This document shows positions 51,708-62,104 of a stretch of 64,000 bases of DNA, one piece after another. This DNA comes from Stenotrophomonas aracearum (lineage in GTDB: Bacteria > Pseudomonadota > Gammaproteobacteria > Xanthomonadales > Xanthomonadaceae). The stretch covers positions 372,001-436,000 of the forward strand of contig NZ_CP115543.1 in NCBI RefSeq assembly GCF_031834615.1. Direction: 5' to 3'. The notes below the pieces were generated by a model. It was not told where the DNA came from. It did no database searches and saw only the letters and a list, made by a program, of their open reading frames with translations. A program made the translations under genes and the position numbers. Within the stretch, counting starts at the first letter, position 1. Every line of letters starts with the position of its first letter.

Positions 51708-54050
51708 ATGAGCAAGGCAACGGCGGAAGGACAGCCGCGACTGACAAGCAAGCGTAACGGGCTGGTGCTGGTGGGCCTTCTGGCCCTGATGGCGGTGTGG
51801 TTTGCCTGGAGCGGGGTGCGCCAATGGCGACAGGCCTCGACCGGGCAGGCGCTGGAGCAGTCCCGCGACGAGATCGTGCAGGGCGTGCAGAACGCGCTCA
51901 ACGGACAGACCACGCAGCTGCGGACCCTGGTCAAGAGCGAGCGGGTCAGCACCGCGCTGGCCGCCGGCGACGCCGATGCCACTGCGCTGGCCGTGCGCGA
52001 GGGCTGGCCGGGCACCGAAGAGGTCGAGGTGTTCACCACCGACCTCGACCAGGCCTATGCCGACCCGAAAACCTTCGGCTACGCGCGCCTGGCACTGATG
52101 GAAGCGGCCATTGCCGGCGACACCGTCACCGCGCGCGTGGTGCGCGACGCCGGGGGCCAGCGCCTGGGCCTGGCCGTGCCGGTGCAGCTGGGCAACCAGG
52201 GACCTGCTGTCATCTATGTCCGCCAGCCGCTGCTGCGCCTGACCGACACCTTCGACAAGGTGCGGGTGCCGTCGGCCGGCTACCTGGCGCTGCGCCAGGG
52301 CGGGCACAACATCATCGAACAGGGCGACACCTCGCTGTCGCAGGGCGCCGAAGGCCTGGCCCGGCCGATCGGCAAGACCGGCCTGCGCCTGTCGGCGGCG
52401 GTGCCGGACGTCGAACCGGGCCCGCTCGGCCTGGGCGCGATCCCGTCGTTCATCGTGGCCGTGCTGCTGCTGGCCATTGCCGGCATGCTGCAGTTCGGCA
52501 AGGGCAAGGTGAAGCTGCCGCGCCGCCGCACCGAGGTGGCCGAAGGCGAACACGGCCCGACCCTGCGCGAGAGCCTGGAACTCGACCCCGTGCCGGAAGC
52601 GACATCTGCAGCCAGTGAGGCGGGCGCGCCGCCGCCGCTGCCCAGCGGTCCCGGCAACGAGGTCGCCGAAGGCATCTTCCGCGCCTACGACATCCGCGGC
52701 GTGATCGGTCGCGAGCTCACCCCGCAGGTTGCAGTGCTGATCGGCCAAGCCATCGGCTCGGTGCTGCAGGTGCAGGGACTGCGCGACATCGTGGTGGGCC
52801 GCGACGGCCGCCTGTCCGGCCCGGAGCTCAGCGCCAGCCTGATCGAAGGCCTGCGCCGCGCCGGCTGCGACGTCATCGACATCGGCCTTGCGCCGACCCC
52901 GGTGGTGTACTTCGCCAGCTATCACCTGCGCGCGGGCAGCTGCGTGGCGGTAACCGGCAGCCACAACCCGCCCGACTACAACGGCTTCAAGATCGTGGTC
53001 GGTGGCGAAACCCTTTCCGGCGATGCCATCACCGAGCTGTACCAGCGCATCCGCGACGGCCAGCTGCACGTGGCCGCCACGCCGGGCAGCCTGCAGCAGC
53101 GCGACGTCAATGCCGACTACATCCAGCGCATCGCCGACGACGTGCAGTTGGACCGCCCGATCAAGGTGGTGGCCGACGCCGGCAACGGCGTGGCCGGTGA
53201 GCTGGCGCAGCCGCTGCTGGAGGCGATCGGTGCTGAAGTCATTCCGCTCTACTGCGACGTGGATGGCACCTTCCCGAACCATCACCCGGACCCGAGCGAC
53301 CCGGACAACCTGGAAGACCTGATCCAGACCGTGAAGCGCTTCGACGCCGACCTCGGCCTGGCCTTCGACGGCGACGGCGATCGCCTCGGCGTGGTCACCA
53401 AGGAAGGAAAGATCATCTACGCCGACCGCCTGCTGATGCTGTTCGCGGCCGACGTGCTGCAGCGTAATCCGGGCGCGCTGGTCATCTACGACGTGAAGTG
53501 CAGCGGCAAGCTGTCGGACTACGTGCTGCGCAATGGTGGCAGCCCGATGATGTGGAAGACCGGGCACTCGTTGATCAAGGCCAAGATGCGCGAGACCGAC
53601 GCCGAGCTGGCCGGCGAGATGAGCGGCCACTTCTTCTTCAAGGAACGCTGGTTCGGGTTCGACGATGGCCTGTATGCCGCCTCGCGCCTGCTGGAAATCC
53701 TGGCCCAGCGCGAGGAGACGCCGTCGGAAGTGCTGGATGAACTGCCCGACAGCGTTTCCACGCCGGAATTGAAGGTGCCGGTGGAGAACGGCACCCCGCA
53801 TGCACTGGTGTCGCTGTTCGTCTCTGCCGCGCAGGCGGACGACTCACCGTTCTTCGGCGCGCGCCTGTCTACCATCGACGGCCTGCGTGCCGACTTCCCG
53901 GACGGTTGGGGGCTGCTGCGTGCCTCCAACACCACCCCGGTGCTGGTGCTGCGCTTCGAGGGCAACGACGAGGCGGCGCTGGAGCGCATCAAGGCGCTGT
54001 TCCGCGAACAGCTGCAGCCGTTGCTGCCTGGGGTTGAGCTGGGTTTCTGA
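51708..54050 (+). CDS. algC: Phosphomannomutase/phosphoglucomutase with N-terminal membrane sensor-like domain
   Basis: 780 residues, much longer than the about 460 of the catalytic unit. Residues 1-255 form a membrane domain: helix at about 18-36, an extracytoplasmic segment of about 180 residues, and a second helix near 247-263. After a Pro/Ala linker the mutase core starts near 325 (GIFRAYDIRGVIGRELTPQ). It has the phosphoserine loop TGSHNPPDYNG near 415, metal loop DGDGDRLGV near 553 and the phosphate-binding C-terminal RASNTTPVLVLRFEG. Makes mannose-1-P/glucose-1-P for LPS and exopolysaccharide. The same extension exists in the Pseudomonas operon-encoded form. Confidence 0.9.
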   Translation: MSKATAEGQPRLTSKRNGLVLVGLLALMAVWFAWSGVRQWRQASTGQALEQSRDEIVQGVQNALNGQTTQLRTLVKSERVSTALAAGDADATALAVREGWPGTEEVEVFTTDLDQAYADPKTFGYARLALMEAAIAGDTVTARVVRDAGGQRLGLAVPVQLGNQGPAVIYVRQPLLRLTDTFDKVRVPSAGYLALRQGGHNIIEQGDTSLSQGAEGLARPIGKTGLRLSAAVPDVEPGPLGLGAIPSFIVAVLLLAIAGMLQFGKGKVKLPRRRTEVAEGEHGPTLRESLELDPVPEATSAASEAGAPPPLPSGPGNEVAEGIFRAYDIRGVIGRELTPQVAVLIGQAIGSVLQVQGLRDIVVGRDGRLSGPELSASLIEGLRRAGCDVIDIGLAPTPVVYFASYHLRAGSCVAVTGSHNPPDYNGFKIVVGGETLSGDAITELYQRIRDGQLHVAATPGSLQQRDVNADYIQRIADDVQLDRPIKVVADAGNGVAGELAQPLLEAIGAEVIPLYCDVDGTFPNHHPDPSDPDNLEDLIQTVKRFDADLGLAFDGDGDRLGVVTKEGKIIYADRLLMLFAADVLQRNPGALVIYDVKCSGKLSDYVLRNGGSPMMWKTGHSLIKAKMRETDAELAGEMSGHFFFKERWFGFDDGLYAASRLLEILAQREETPSEVLDELPDSVSTPELKVPVENGTPHALVSLFVSAAQADDSPFFGARLSTIDGLRADFPDGWGLLRASNTTPVLVLRFEGNDEAALERIKALFREQLQPLLPGVELGF

Positions 54051-54051
54051 G

Positions 54052-54075
54052 GCGCCGGCCAGCGGCCGGCATTAC
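54052..54075 (-). repeat. SMAG/REP element overlapping the kdpE stop
   Basis: On the minus strand: GTAATGCCGGCC, short loop, GGCCGGCGC. The head reads GTAA instead of GTAG, and its TAA is the kdpE stop codon. It also sits 2 bp after the mutase stop. Confidence 0.75.
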
Positions 54076-54791
54076 CCTTTGAATCGAAGACCCACGCCCG
54101 GTTCGGTGAACAGGTACTTCGAATCGAGCGCGGAATCGCCCAGCTTGTGGCGCAGCTTGCCCACCAGGATGCGCAGGTAATGCGTGTCGTGCTGGTGGGT
54201 CGGCCCCCAGATTTCGGCCAGGATCTGCGGCTGGGTCACCACCCGGCCGGCGTTGCGCAGCAGCAGCGACAGCAACGCGTACTCCTTGCGGGTCAGCGCC
54301 ACCGGCGCGCCGTCCAGGTGCACCTCGCGGCGGACCAGGTCGATATGCAGGTGGCCGTCGTCGAACTGCGGCAACACCCCGTCAGCCGACACCGTGCGCG
54401 TGCGCAGCAGCGCCCGCACCCGCGCCATCAGCTCCTGGGTGCCGAACGGCTTGGTCACGTAGTCGTTGGCGCCGTTGTCCAGCGCCAGCACCTTTTCGGT
54501 TTCGCTGGCGCGCACGGTCAACATGATCACCGGCACCTGGCTCCACTGGCGCAGCTCGGCCAGCACCTGGTGGCCTTCCATGTCGGGCAGGCCGATATCC
54601 AGGATCACCAGGTCCGCGCCTTCGCCCACCAGTTGCTCCAGCCCGTCCTGCCCGGTGGCCGCCTGCAGCACGCGGTAACCCTGCGCGCGCAGGCTGATCT
54701 CCAGGAAGCGGCGGATCTGCGCTTCGTCGTCGATCACCAGCACGCGCGCCGGTGGCACGCCGTGGGAGGCGTCAGGATTCGTCGTGGTCAT
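54072..54791 (-). CDS. kdpE: Response regulator KdpE
   Basis: 239 residues, OmpR type: receiver with LVIDDEAQIRRF near 19, phospho-acceptor Asp in LVILDIGLPD near 65 and Lys in VTKPFG; winged helix with TRKEYALLSLLLRNAG and HYLRILVGKLRHKLGD. Position after kdpD and this sequence identify KdpE. It activates the kdp operon when K+ is scarce. It overlaps kdpD by 20 bp. The TAA stop is contributed by a REP element. Confidence 0.94.
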   Translation of the reverse strand: MTTTNPDASHGVPPARVLVIDDEAQIRRFLEISLRAQGYRVLQAATGQDGLEQLVGEGADLVILDIGLPDMEGHQVLAELRQWSQVPVIMLTVRASETEKVLALDNGANDYVTKPFGTQELMARVRALLRTRTVSADGVLPQFDDGHLHIDLVRREVHLDGAPVALTRKEYALLSLLLRNAGRVVTQPQILAEIWGPTHQHDTHYLRILVGKLRHKLGDSALDSKYLFTEPGVGLRFKG

Positions 54792-57432
54792 CGGCAGGGT
54801 GCGGTTGCAGCAGCGGGAGCGTGATGCGGATCAGGGTACCGCGTCCGTCGCGCCCCGGCAGCGCCTGCACGCTGCCGCCGTGCGCGCCGATCATGCCCTG
54901 GGTGATGGTCAGCCCGAGCCCGGTACCATGCCGGCCGCGGTCGCCGCGCTCCACGCTGTAGAACATATCGAAAATGCGCGCGCGCTCGTCATCGGGAATG
55001 CCCGGGCCGGCGTCCAGCACGTCGATGCGCAGCTCGCCGTCCACCAGCCGCGCCTGCACTTCCACCGCCGCGCCGGGCGGGGAGAACTTGGCGGCGTTCT
55101 CCATCACGTTGAACACCGCCTGTTCCACCAGCGCCGGATGCACCCAGATCGGTGCCAGCGTGCCGGGAATGTCCAGCTGCAGCCGCACCTCCGGCTGGTA
55201 GCGCTGCAGCCGGCGCGCGGCCGAGCCCACCAGCTCGTCCACCCCGATCCAGTCGCGGTTGATCTTCAGGCCCTCGTGGCCCAGCCGGGTCATGTCCAGC
55301 AGGTTCTGGATGTAGCGGTCCAGCCGCTCGCCTTCCACCAGGATGGTGTCCAGCAGCGCACGCCGGTCGCGCGCGTCCATCGCATCGGCGTAGCTGGAAA
55401 GGCTGTCGGCCGAACCGATCATCGCCGCCAGCGGCGAGCGCAGGTCGTGCGACACCGAGGACAGCAGTGCCGAGCGCAGCCGCTCGGTCTCGTTGCTCAC
55501 GTGCGCCTTTTCCAGATCGGCAACCAGCCGCGTGCGCAGCGCCGCCTGCGCGATGTCGTCCACCATCGCTTCGGCCAGCTGGCGCTGCTCCGGGGTCAGC
55601 CGCGGCGCACTACGCGGGAAGCGGATGCCGGCCACGCCGATGGTCCGGTCGTCGCCGTCCAGCAGCGGCAGGAACCACCAGTCCGCGCCGGCCAGGGTGT
55701 CGGTGAAGCGGCCGCTGGGCTGGCCATGGCGCTGCGCCCAGTCGGCGGCGGCCAGGTCGGTGTCGCCCGGCGCGGCGCTGCCGCTGGTGCTGGTGTCGGC
55801 GCCGATGCGCAGCCAGGCCGGTGCATCCAGCGCCTGTTCCAGCGCCTCGCGCCCGGCCTGCGCCACCTGTTCGTTGCTGGCCGCGCGGGTCAGCTGCCCG
55901 CCCAGTACCTGGCGTGCATTGGCATGCCGGTTGGCCGCGCGCAGCGCCACCACCTGCATGCGCAGGCGCGAGGCCAGCCGCCCGGCCACCAGTGCCGCCA
56001 CCAGGAACAGGAACACGGTGATCACGCCCTGGCGCGCGCTGATCGCGAAGGTGAAGCGGGGCGAGATGAAGAAGAAGTTGTAGGCCAGGAAGCACAACGC
56101 CGCCGCCATCACCGCCGCACTGGTACGGCTGCGTGCAGCCACCACCACCACCGCCACGATGAACACCATCGAGAGGTCGTACAGCCCCACCCAGCGCTCG
56201 GCCACCAGCGCCACCAGGCAGGCCAGCGCGGTCGCGGTGAGGGCGAGCAGGGAATCGCGGCCGGTGCTCAGGGTCGGCATCGAAAGACCATGGCGACGCG
56301 CATGCGCGCGCGCCTGCGGAGTACCGATGATGGTGATCTCGTAGTGCGCGCCGCGCTGGATCAGCTGCTGGGTCAGGGTGCGGTTGAGCATGCGCGCGAA
56401 TGGGCGCTCACGGGTGCGGCCCAGCACCAGGGTGGACACGCTGTTGTGTGCGGCATGGTCGAGCAGGGCGTCGGCAATGCTTGGCCCGTGCAGCAGCTCG
56501 GCCTCGCCGCCCAACCGCCGGGCCAGCGCGAACGCGGCGTCGATCTCGCGGCGGGTGCCTTCGTCCTCGCGGCGTCGCTGCACGGTCACCACCGTCCACG
56601 GCGCATCGCGCCGTTCGGCGATGCGCCGGCCCACCCGCACCAGGTACTCGCTCTGGCCGCCGCCATCGATCGCCACCAGCACCCGCCGCCGCAGCGGCAG
56701 GTTGCCTTCGCCGCGTGCGGCGCGGGTCTCGCGCAGGCTGGTGTCGACCCGGTCGGCCGCTTCCTGCATGGCCAGCTCACGCAGCGCGGTCAGGTTGGCC
56801 GGCGAGAAGAACGCCTGCAACGCCTGCGCGGCCTGCTCTGGCACGTACACCTTACCCTGCTGCAGGCGCTCGATCAGTTCGCGTGGCGGCAGGTCGACCA
56901 GCACGATGTCGTGCAGACGGTCGAGCACCGCATCGGGCACGGTCTCGCTGACCCGCACCCCGGTGATGCGCATCACCACGTCGTTGAGGCTTTCCAGGTG
57001 CTGGATGTTGATCGTGGTCCAGACGTCGATGCCGGCGTCCAGCAGTTCCATCACGTCCTGCCAGCGCCGCTCGTGGCGGCTGCCCGGCACGTTGCGGTGG
57101 GCCAGTTCGTCCACCAGCACCAGCGCCGGGTGGCGCGCCAGCACCGCGTCCAAATCCATTTCCTGCAGCGCATGCTGCTGGTACGCGCGCTGCAGCAGCG
57201 GCACCTGCGGCAGGCCGTCCAGCAGCGCGGCCGTTTCCGCGCGGCCGTGGGTTTCCACCAGCCCGACCACCACGTCCACGCCCCGGCGCAGCTGCTCGTG
57301 CGCGCGCCCGAGCATGCTGTAGGTCTTGCCCACCCCGGGCGCGGCGCCCAGGAACACGGTCAGCTTGCCACCGGCCTCGCGCTGGAGGCTCTCCACCAGT
57401 GCATCGGCCTGTCGTGTACGGGAATCGGTCAT
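54772..57432 (-). CDS. kdpD: Sensor histidine kinase KdpD
   Basis: 886 residues. N-terminal KdpD domain with Walker A GAAPGVGKTYSML near 29; a universal-stress-like domain (about 245-370); four transmembrane helices (about 395-500); GAF-like part; then HisKA with VSHDLRSPLAAMIG near 668 and HATPase with NVMENAAKFSPPG and GTGLGLTITQGMIG. Cytoplasmic N-domain senses K+ and ionic conditions. ATG 57432 overlaps the kdpC stop by 4 bp, so kdpC-kdpD are coupled. Confidence 0.95.
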   Translation of the reverse strand: MTDSRTRQADALVESLQREAGGKLTVFLGAAPGVGKTYSMLGRAHEQLRRGVDVVVGLVETHGRAETAALLDGLPQVPLLQRAYQQHALQEMDLDAVLARHPALVLVDELAHRNVPGSRHERRWQDVMELLDAGIDVWTTINIQHLESLNDVVMRITGVRVSETVPDAVLDRLHDIVLVDLPPRELIERLQQGKVYVPEQAAQALQAFFSPANLTALRELAMQEAADRVDTSLRETRAARGEGNLPLRRRVLVAIDGGGQSEYLVRVGRRIAERRDAPWTVVTVQRRREDEGTRREIDAAFALARRLGGEAELLHGPSIADALLDHAAHNSVSTLVLGRTRERPFARMLNRTLTQQLIQRGAHYEITIIGTPQARAHARRHGLSMPTLSTGRDSLLALTATALACLVALVAERWVGLYDLSMVFIVAVVVVAARSRTSAAVMAAALCFLAYNFFFISPRFTFAISARQGVITVFLFLVAALVAGRLASRLRMQVVALRAANRHANARQVLGGQLTRAASNEQVAQAGREALEQALDAPAWLRIGADTSTSGSAAPGDTDLAAADWAQRHGQPSGRFTDTLAGADWWFLPLLDGDDRTIGVAGIRFPRSAPRLTPEQRQLAEAMVDDIAQAALRTRLVADLEKAHVSNETERLRSALLSSVSHDLRSPLAAMIGSADSLSSYADAMDARDRRALLDTILVEGERLDRYIQNLLDMTRLGHEGLKINRDWIGVDELVGSAARRLQRYQPEVRLQLDIPGTLAPIWVHPALVEQAVFNVMENAAKFSPPGAAVEVQARLVDGELRIDVLDAGPGIPDDERARIFDMFYSVERGDRGRHGTGLGLTITQGMIGAHGGSVQALPGRDGRGTLIRITLPLLQPHPADDHDES

Positions 57433-58070
57433 GGGTGCAGAGTGTGATCCAACGCCGTATTGAGCTCCATCACATTCACCCGTGGCTGCCCGAACACCCC
57501 CCACTGCGGCCCCTCCGTTTGCGCGGCCACCAAGGCTTCTACCTGCGCGGCGTCCATGCCTCGCGCACGCGCCACCCGCGCCACCTGCACGGCTGCGGCC
57601 TGTGGCGAGATCTCCGGATCCATGCCGGCACCGGACTGGGTCACCAGGTCGCCGGGTACGGCACTGGTAGGCACGCCCTCGCGAAGCGCGACCGCCGCCG
57701 TAGCCTCACGCACGCGTTCCTGCAGTGCCGGATTGCTGCGGGCCAGGTTGCTGCCCGCCGCCGCCATCGGGTCGTAGCCGGCGGCCGAGGGCCGGGTCTG
57801 GAAGTAGCCGTCCCCGGCAAACGGCTGCGCGACGAGGCGCGAACCTCGCACCTGGCCGTCGACGACCAGCAGGCTGCCGTCGGCCTTCGCGGGGAACAGG
57901 GCGCGGCTGACCGTCGTCGTGCCCACCGCATACGCCAGCCCAAGCACCAGCAGGCTGGCCACACCCAGCCCAATGGCCGGGCGCAGTGCACCCCGGTGCT
58001 GCAGGGCGACGGAAACAGCGGCGCGGGTACGCGCCGGAGGGGAAAGCGAAACAGCAGCAGAGCGGTTCAT
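57429..58070 (-). CDS. kdpC: Potassium-transporting ATPase subunit C
   Basis: 213 residues with an N-terminal cytoplasmic tail longer than usual (about 30 residues), a single transmembrane helix (about 32-50) and the periplasmic body with [20 protein letters not shown] near 79 and the DPEISPQAA motif near 155. KdpC stabilises the KdpA-KdpB complex. ATG 58070 overlaps the kdpB stop by 4 bp. Confidence 0.93.
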   Translation of the reverse strand: MNRSAAVSLSPPARTRAAVSVALQHRGALRPAIGLGVASLLVLGLAYAVGTTTVSRALFPAKADGSLLVVDGQVRGSRLVAQPFAGDGYFQTRPSAAGYDPMAAAGSNLARSNPALQERVREATAAVALREGVPTSAVPGDLVTQSGAGMDPEISPQAAAVQVARVARARGMDAAQVEALVAAQTEGPQWGVFGQPRVNVMELNTALDHTLHP

Positions 58071-60118
58071 GCGCCGAATACCGAGAAGAGGAAGAGGTCG
58101 ATCAACTTGATGGCCGCGAACGGCAGCAGCACGCCACCCAGCCCGTACACCAGCATGTTCCGGCGCAGCAGCGCGGTGGCCGTGGCCGGGCGGAAGCGCA
58201 CACCGCGCAGCGCCAGCGGAATCAGGGCCGGAATCACCAGCGCGTTGAAGATCAGTGCCGCCAGCACCGCGTTGCGCGGGCTGGACAGCTGCATCACGTT
58301 CAACGTCGCCATCGCCGGCAACGTCGCCGCGAACAACGCCGGCAGGATCGCGAAGTACTTGGAGACATCGTTGGCCAGCGAGAACGTGGTCAGCGCGCCG
58401 CGCGTGATCAGCTGCTGCTTGCCCACTTCCACCACCGCCAGCAGCTTGGTCGGGTCCGAATCCAGGTCCACCATGTTGCCGGCTTCCTTCGCCGCCTGGG
58501 TGCCGGAGTTCATCGCCAGACCGATGTCGGCCTGGGCCAGCGCGGGCGCATCGTTGGTGCCGTCGCCGACCATCGCCACCAGCCGTCCACCGGCCTGCTC
58601 GGCGCGGATCCGGGCCAGTTTGTCTTCCGGGCGCGCCTCGGCGATGTAGTCGTCCACGCCCGCTTCGGCCGCAATGGCCGCAGCGGTGAGCGGGTTGTCG
58701 CCGGTGATCATCACCGTGCGGATGCCCATCGCGCGCAGCTGCGCGAACTTCTCGCGCATGCCGTGCTTGACCACGTCGCTCAGCTCGATCACGCCCAGTA
58801 CGTGGCGCCCTTCGCATACCACCAGCGGGGTCGCGCCATTTCGCGCCACCTGTTCCACCCGCCCGGCCAGCTCGGCCGGCACGCTGCCGCCCAGCTCACG
58901 CACATACGCGGTGATCGCATCGGCGGCGCCCTTGCGGATGCGCCGGCCGCCGTCCAGGTCCACGCCGGACATGCGGGTCTGCGCGCTGAAGGCGAGGTAC
59001 TCCGCCTTGTCAGGCTCGCTCGTGGTGCAACCCTGCTCACGCGCAAGGCGCACGATGGATTTGCCCTCCGGGGTCGGGTCGGCCAGCGAGGACAGCAGCG
59101 CCGCTTCGCGCAGCTGGGTCGCCTCGATTCCGGCCAGCGCGTGGAAGTGGCTGGCCTGGCGGTCGCCGTGGGTGATGGTGCCGGTCTTGTCGAGCAGCAG
59201 CACGTCCACGTCGCCGGCCACTTCCACCGCCTTGCCGCTCTTGGCCAGGATGTTGGCGGCCAGCGCACGGTTCATGCCGGCAATGCCAATCGCCGGCAGC
59301 AGCCCACCGATGGTGGTCGGAATCAGGCACACCAGCAGCGCGATCAGCAGCAGCGGGTCGACCTTCACCCCGACGAACGCACCGATCGCCGGCAGCGTGG
59401 CCACCACCACCAGGAAGGTCAGCGTCATCGCCGCCAGCAGCAGGGTCAGGGCCACCTCGTTCGGCGTCTTCTGCCGGTTGGCGCCTTCCACCAGCGCAAT
59501 CATGCGGTCCAGGAAACTGTGCCCCGGCTCGGCGGTGATCTTCACGATGATCTGGTCGGAGAGCACCTTGGTGCCGCCGATCACGCCGCTGCGGTCGGTG
59601 CCGGCCTCGCGCAGCACCGGGGCCGACTCGCCGGTCACCGCCGCTTCGTTGATGGTGGCCAGGCCGTGCACGATCTCGCCGTCGGCAGGCACCAGCTCGC
59701 CGGCACTGACGATCACATGGTCGCCCGGGCGCAGCTCGGCGGCCGGTACCTGGGTTTCACTGGCACCGGCATGCGCGGCTGCAAGGCGACGTGCGCTCAG
59801 GTCCTGGCGTGCACGGCGCAGCGACGCAGCCTGGCCACGACCGCGCGCTTCGGCCACCGCTTCGGCGAAATTGCCGAACAGCACGGTCAGCAGCAGGATG
59901 GCGGTCACCGCCAGGCCGAAGCCCAGCGGCGCGTTGCCGGTGAGCGTGACCAGCAGGCTGACCAGCGTGCCCACCATCACTACCGCCATCACCGGGCTGT
60001 GCAGCAGGTGGCGCGGCGACAGCTTGACCACCGCATCGCGCAGTGCCCGGCGCAGGCCGGCGCCATCAAGCAGGCGTGGGCGGCGGGTGGAAGTTGCATT
60101 CAAGGGATAGGTACTCAT
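58067..60118 (-). CDS. kdpB: Potassium-transporting P-type ATPase subunit B
   Basis: 683-residue P-type ATPase that powers high-affinity K+ uptake. Actuator loop [12 protein letters not shown], phosphorylation motif LLDKTGTIT near 306-312, nucleotide-binding KGAADAI and hinge [20 protein letters not shown]. About seven transmembrane helices. Tightly coupled with kdpA (11 bp) and kdpC (4-bp overlap). Confidence 0.97.
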   Translation of the reverse strand: MSTYPLNATSTRRPRLLDGAGLRRALRDAVVKLSPRHLLHSPVMAVVMVGTLVSLLVTLTGNAPLGFGLAVTAILLLTVLFGNFAEAVAEARGRGQAASLRRARQDLSARRLAAAHAGASETQVPAAELRPGDHVIVSAGELVPADGEIVHGLATINEAAVTGESAPVLREAGTDRSGVIGGTKVLSDQIIVKITAEPGHSFLDRMIALVEGANRQKTPNEVALTLLLAAMTLTFLVVVATLPAIGAFVGVKVDPLLLIALLVCLIPTTIGGLLPAIGIAGMNRALAANILAKSGKAVEVAGDVDVLLLDKTGTITHGDRQASHFHALAGIEATQLREAALLSSLADPTPEGKSIVRLAREQGCTTSEPDKAEYLAFSAQTRMSGVDLDGGRRIRKGAADAITAYVRELGGSVPAELAGRVEQVARNGATPLVVCEGRHVLGVIELSDVVKHGMREKFAQLRAMGIRTVMITGDNPLTAAAIAAEAGVDDYIAEARPEDKLARIRAEQAGGRLVAMVGDGTNDAPALAQADIGLAMNSGTQAAKEAGNMVDLDSDPTKLLAVVEVGKQQLITRGALTTFSLANDVSKYFAILPALFAATLPAMATLNVMQLSSPRNAVLAALIFNALVIPALIPLALRGVRFRPATATALLRRNMLVYGLGGVLLPFAAIKLIDLFLFSVFGA

Positions 60119-60129
60119 GGTCTCGCGTC

Positions 60130-61842
60130 TCAGCGCAGCGTCAGCGACAGGTGGTCGGCAACCGGCCCCAGCACCAGCGCCGGCATGAACTGCAATACGG
60201 TCAGGACGACGATCAGCGCGATCAGGGTCAGCGCGAAGGTCGGGGTTTCAATCTGCAGCGTCCCCGCCGATTCCGGCGCACGCCGCTTGGCCGCCAGCTG
60301 GGCGCAGACGATCAGCGGAATCACCAGCACCGGGTAGCGGCCCAGCAGCAGCACCAGGGTGCAGCTCAGGTTCCACCACGGCGTGGCATCGCCCAGTCCT
60401 TCGAAGCCCGAGCCGTTGTTGGCGAAGGCCGACACGTACTCGTAGAACACCTGGCTGACGCCATGGAAGGCCGGGTTGGAGGTGCCGGTGATCGAGGGAA
60501 TGGCCAGCGTGATCGCGGTGAACGCCAGGAGGGTGATCGGCTGCAGCAGCACCAGCAACGCGAGCAGGCGCACCTGGGGGGTTTCCAGCTTGCGGCCGAG
60601 CAGTTCCGGGGTACGCCCGGTCATCAGCCCGGCCAGGAACACACCCAGCAGCAGATACACGAGGAACTGCTGCAGGCCGCAGCCGATGCCGCCCCAGATC
60701 GCGCTGACCAGCATGTTCACCATCGGCACCGCACCGGCCAGCGGGCTGAGCGAATCGTGCATGCCGTTGACCGAGCCGTTGGAGACCTGGGTGGTGATCG
60801 CCGCCCACAAGGCCGTGCCGTCGGCACCGAAGCGCACTTCCTTGCCTTCCATCAGCAGCGGGCTGGCGGCCGTGGCCGAATGGCCTTCCAGCCACACCGT
60901 GGCGGCCACCGAGACGCTGGACATCGCCAGCATGCAGCCGAACACCAGCCCGGCCAGGCGCTTGCGCCCGGTGAAGGCGCCGAGCATGAACACCACCGCG
61001 ATCGGGATCAGCAGGATGCCGATCAGTTCCAGTGCGTTCGACAGCGGGGTCGGGTTTTCCAGCGGCATGCTGCTGTTGGGGCCGTACCAGCCGCCCCCGT
61101 TGGCACCCAGCTGCTTGGCCGCGACCATTGCAGCGACCGGGCCCAGCGGCAGCTTCTGGCTGTCCATGCCGGCCGTGGCGTCGATCGGCGTGGCGGTGGG
61201 GCCACCCGCCAGCGTGGAGGGCACGCCCTGGCTGGTCAGCAGCACGGCCCACAGAAGGCACAGCGGCAGCATGAAGCGCACGCACGAACGCACCACGTCG
61301 GCGTAGTAGTTGCCCACGTCGATGCGGCGGTCGGCCGGCAGGGCAGGGTCGGCGGGTTCGCCTTCCGGAGCGGTACCGAACAGCGCCCGCAGCGTGGCCA
61401 CCACCAGTGCCAGGCCCATCATCGGGGTGACGACCTGCAGGCCGGTGATCGCGGTCATCTGCGAGAAGTACGACAGCTGCGCCTGGCCGGAGTAGTGCTG
61501 CTGGTTGGTGTTGGTCAGGAACGAGACCATCGTGTGCAGCGCCGTGTCCCAGCGCATGTTGGGAATCTGGTCGGGGTTGAACGGCAGCCAGGCCTGGGTC
61601 ATGAACACCGTCTGCACCAGCACGGCAATCACCAGGTTGCTCAGCAGGAACGCGCCCACGTAGCCGCGCCAGGACATGCCGCGCAGCGGATTCACGCCCA
61701 GCACGCGGTACAGCGGCTTCTCAATCCAGGCAAACAGCGCGTCGCCGCGCATCGGCCCACCGCGCATCACCCGGGCCAGGTACAGCCCAAGCGGAAAGGC
61801 CAGCACGATGCTGGCCAGCAGGATCAACAGGATCTCGGTCAT
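60130..61842 (-). CDS. kdpA: Potassium-transporting ATPase subunit A
   Basis: 570 residues, about ten transmembrane helices of the K+-channel superfamily (KtrB/TrkH-like). Selectivity-filter-like loops appear in [20 protein letters not shown] near 112, [20 protein letters not shown] and [19 protein letters not shown] 61842 has GGAGCCGACC upstream and lies 12 bp after the small kdpF gene. Confidence 0.96.
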   Translation of the reverse strand: MTEILLILLASIVLAFPLGLYLARVMRGGPMRGDALFAWIEKPLYRVLGVNPLRGMSWRGYVGAFLLSNLVIAVLVQTVFMTQAWLPFNPDQIPNMRWDTALHTMVSFLTNTNQQHYSGQAQLSYFSQMTAITGLQVVTPMMGLALVVATLRALFGTAPEGEPADPALPADRRIDVGNYYADVVRSCVRFMLPLCLLWAVLLTSQGVPSTLAGGPTATPIDATAGMDSQKLPLGPVAAMVAAKQLGANGGGWYGPNSSMPLENPTPLSNALELIGILLIPIAVVFMLGAFTGRKRLAGLVFGCMLAMSSVSVAATVWLEGHSATAASPLLMEGKEVRFGADGTALWAAITTQVSNGSVNGMHDSLSPLAGAVPMVNMLVSAIWGGIGCGLQQFLVYLLLGVFLAGLMTGRTPELLGRKLETPQVRLLALLVLLQPITLLAFTAITLAIPSITGTSNPAFHGVSQVFYEYVSAFANNGSGFEGLGDATPWWNLSCTLVLLLGRYPVLVIPLIVCAQLAAKRRAPESAGTLQIETPTFALTLIALIVVLTVLQFMPALVLGPVADHLSLTLR

Positions 61843-61854
61843 GGTCGGCTCCGG

Positions 61855-61998
61855 TCAGAACTTTTCGGGCGCAAGCACGACGTACAGCAGGTAGGCGGCG
61901 GCAACGAGCACCAGCACCCCGCACACCAGCGAAAGCCAGGCAGGCAGGGTAGGGCTCGCCGCGGCGGCGGCAGCAACAACAGGCAGGGTCAGGCTCAT
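61855..61998 (-). CDS. kdpF: Potassium-transporting ATPase subunit F (47 residues)
   Basis: A very short gene directly before kdpA. The product begins MSLTLPVVAAAAAASP, has one transmembrane helix (about 19-40, WLSLVCGVLVLVAAAYLLY) and ends VVLAPEKF, the KdpF C-terminal pattern (Y-L-x-x-x-L-x-P-E-x-F). KdpF is a lipid-like stabiliser of the KdpABC complex. The N-terminal 17 residues are longer than in E. coli KdpF (29 residues). It completes kdpFABCDE. Confidence 0.85.
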   Translation of the reverse strand: MSLTLPVVAAAAAASPTLPAWLSLVCGVLVLVAAAYLLYVVLAPEKF

Positions 61999-62052
61999 GG
62001 GACGTCCAGGTGGAACCACTCCACGTCAGGCCGTCATGGTGGTCCCCGGGCG

Positions 62053-62104
62053 CGTAAACGCTCCACGCCCAAGCCGGTGCAGGAGCGTAAAAAGGCCGTA
62101 AAAA
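62053..62104 (-). promoter_or_regulatory. Phased CGTAAA repeats upstream of kdpF, candidate KdpE site
   Basis: CGTAAAAA occurs at 62086 and again at 62097, exactly 11 bp apart, and CGTAAACG at 62053, 33 bp from the first. On the coding strand this is two T-tracts followed by ACG. E. coli KdpE binds a similar T-tract/TTTACA sequence. 55 bp to the kdpF start. Confidence 0.55.

Noticed and set aside
58071..58817. Upstream extension of kdpC
   Set aside because: The frame is open only because it is antisense-frame shadow of kdpB; the KdpC N-terminus and coupling to the kdpB stop fix the start at 58070.
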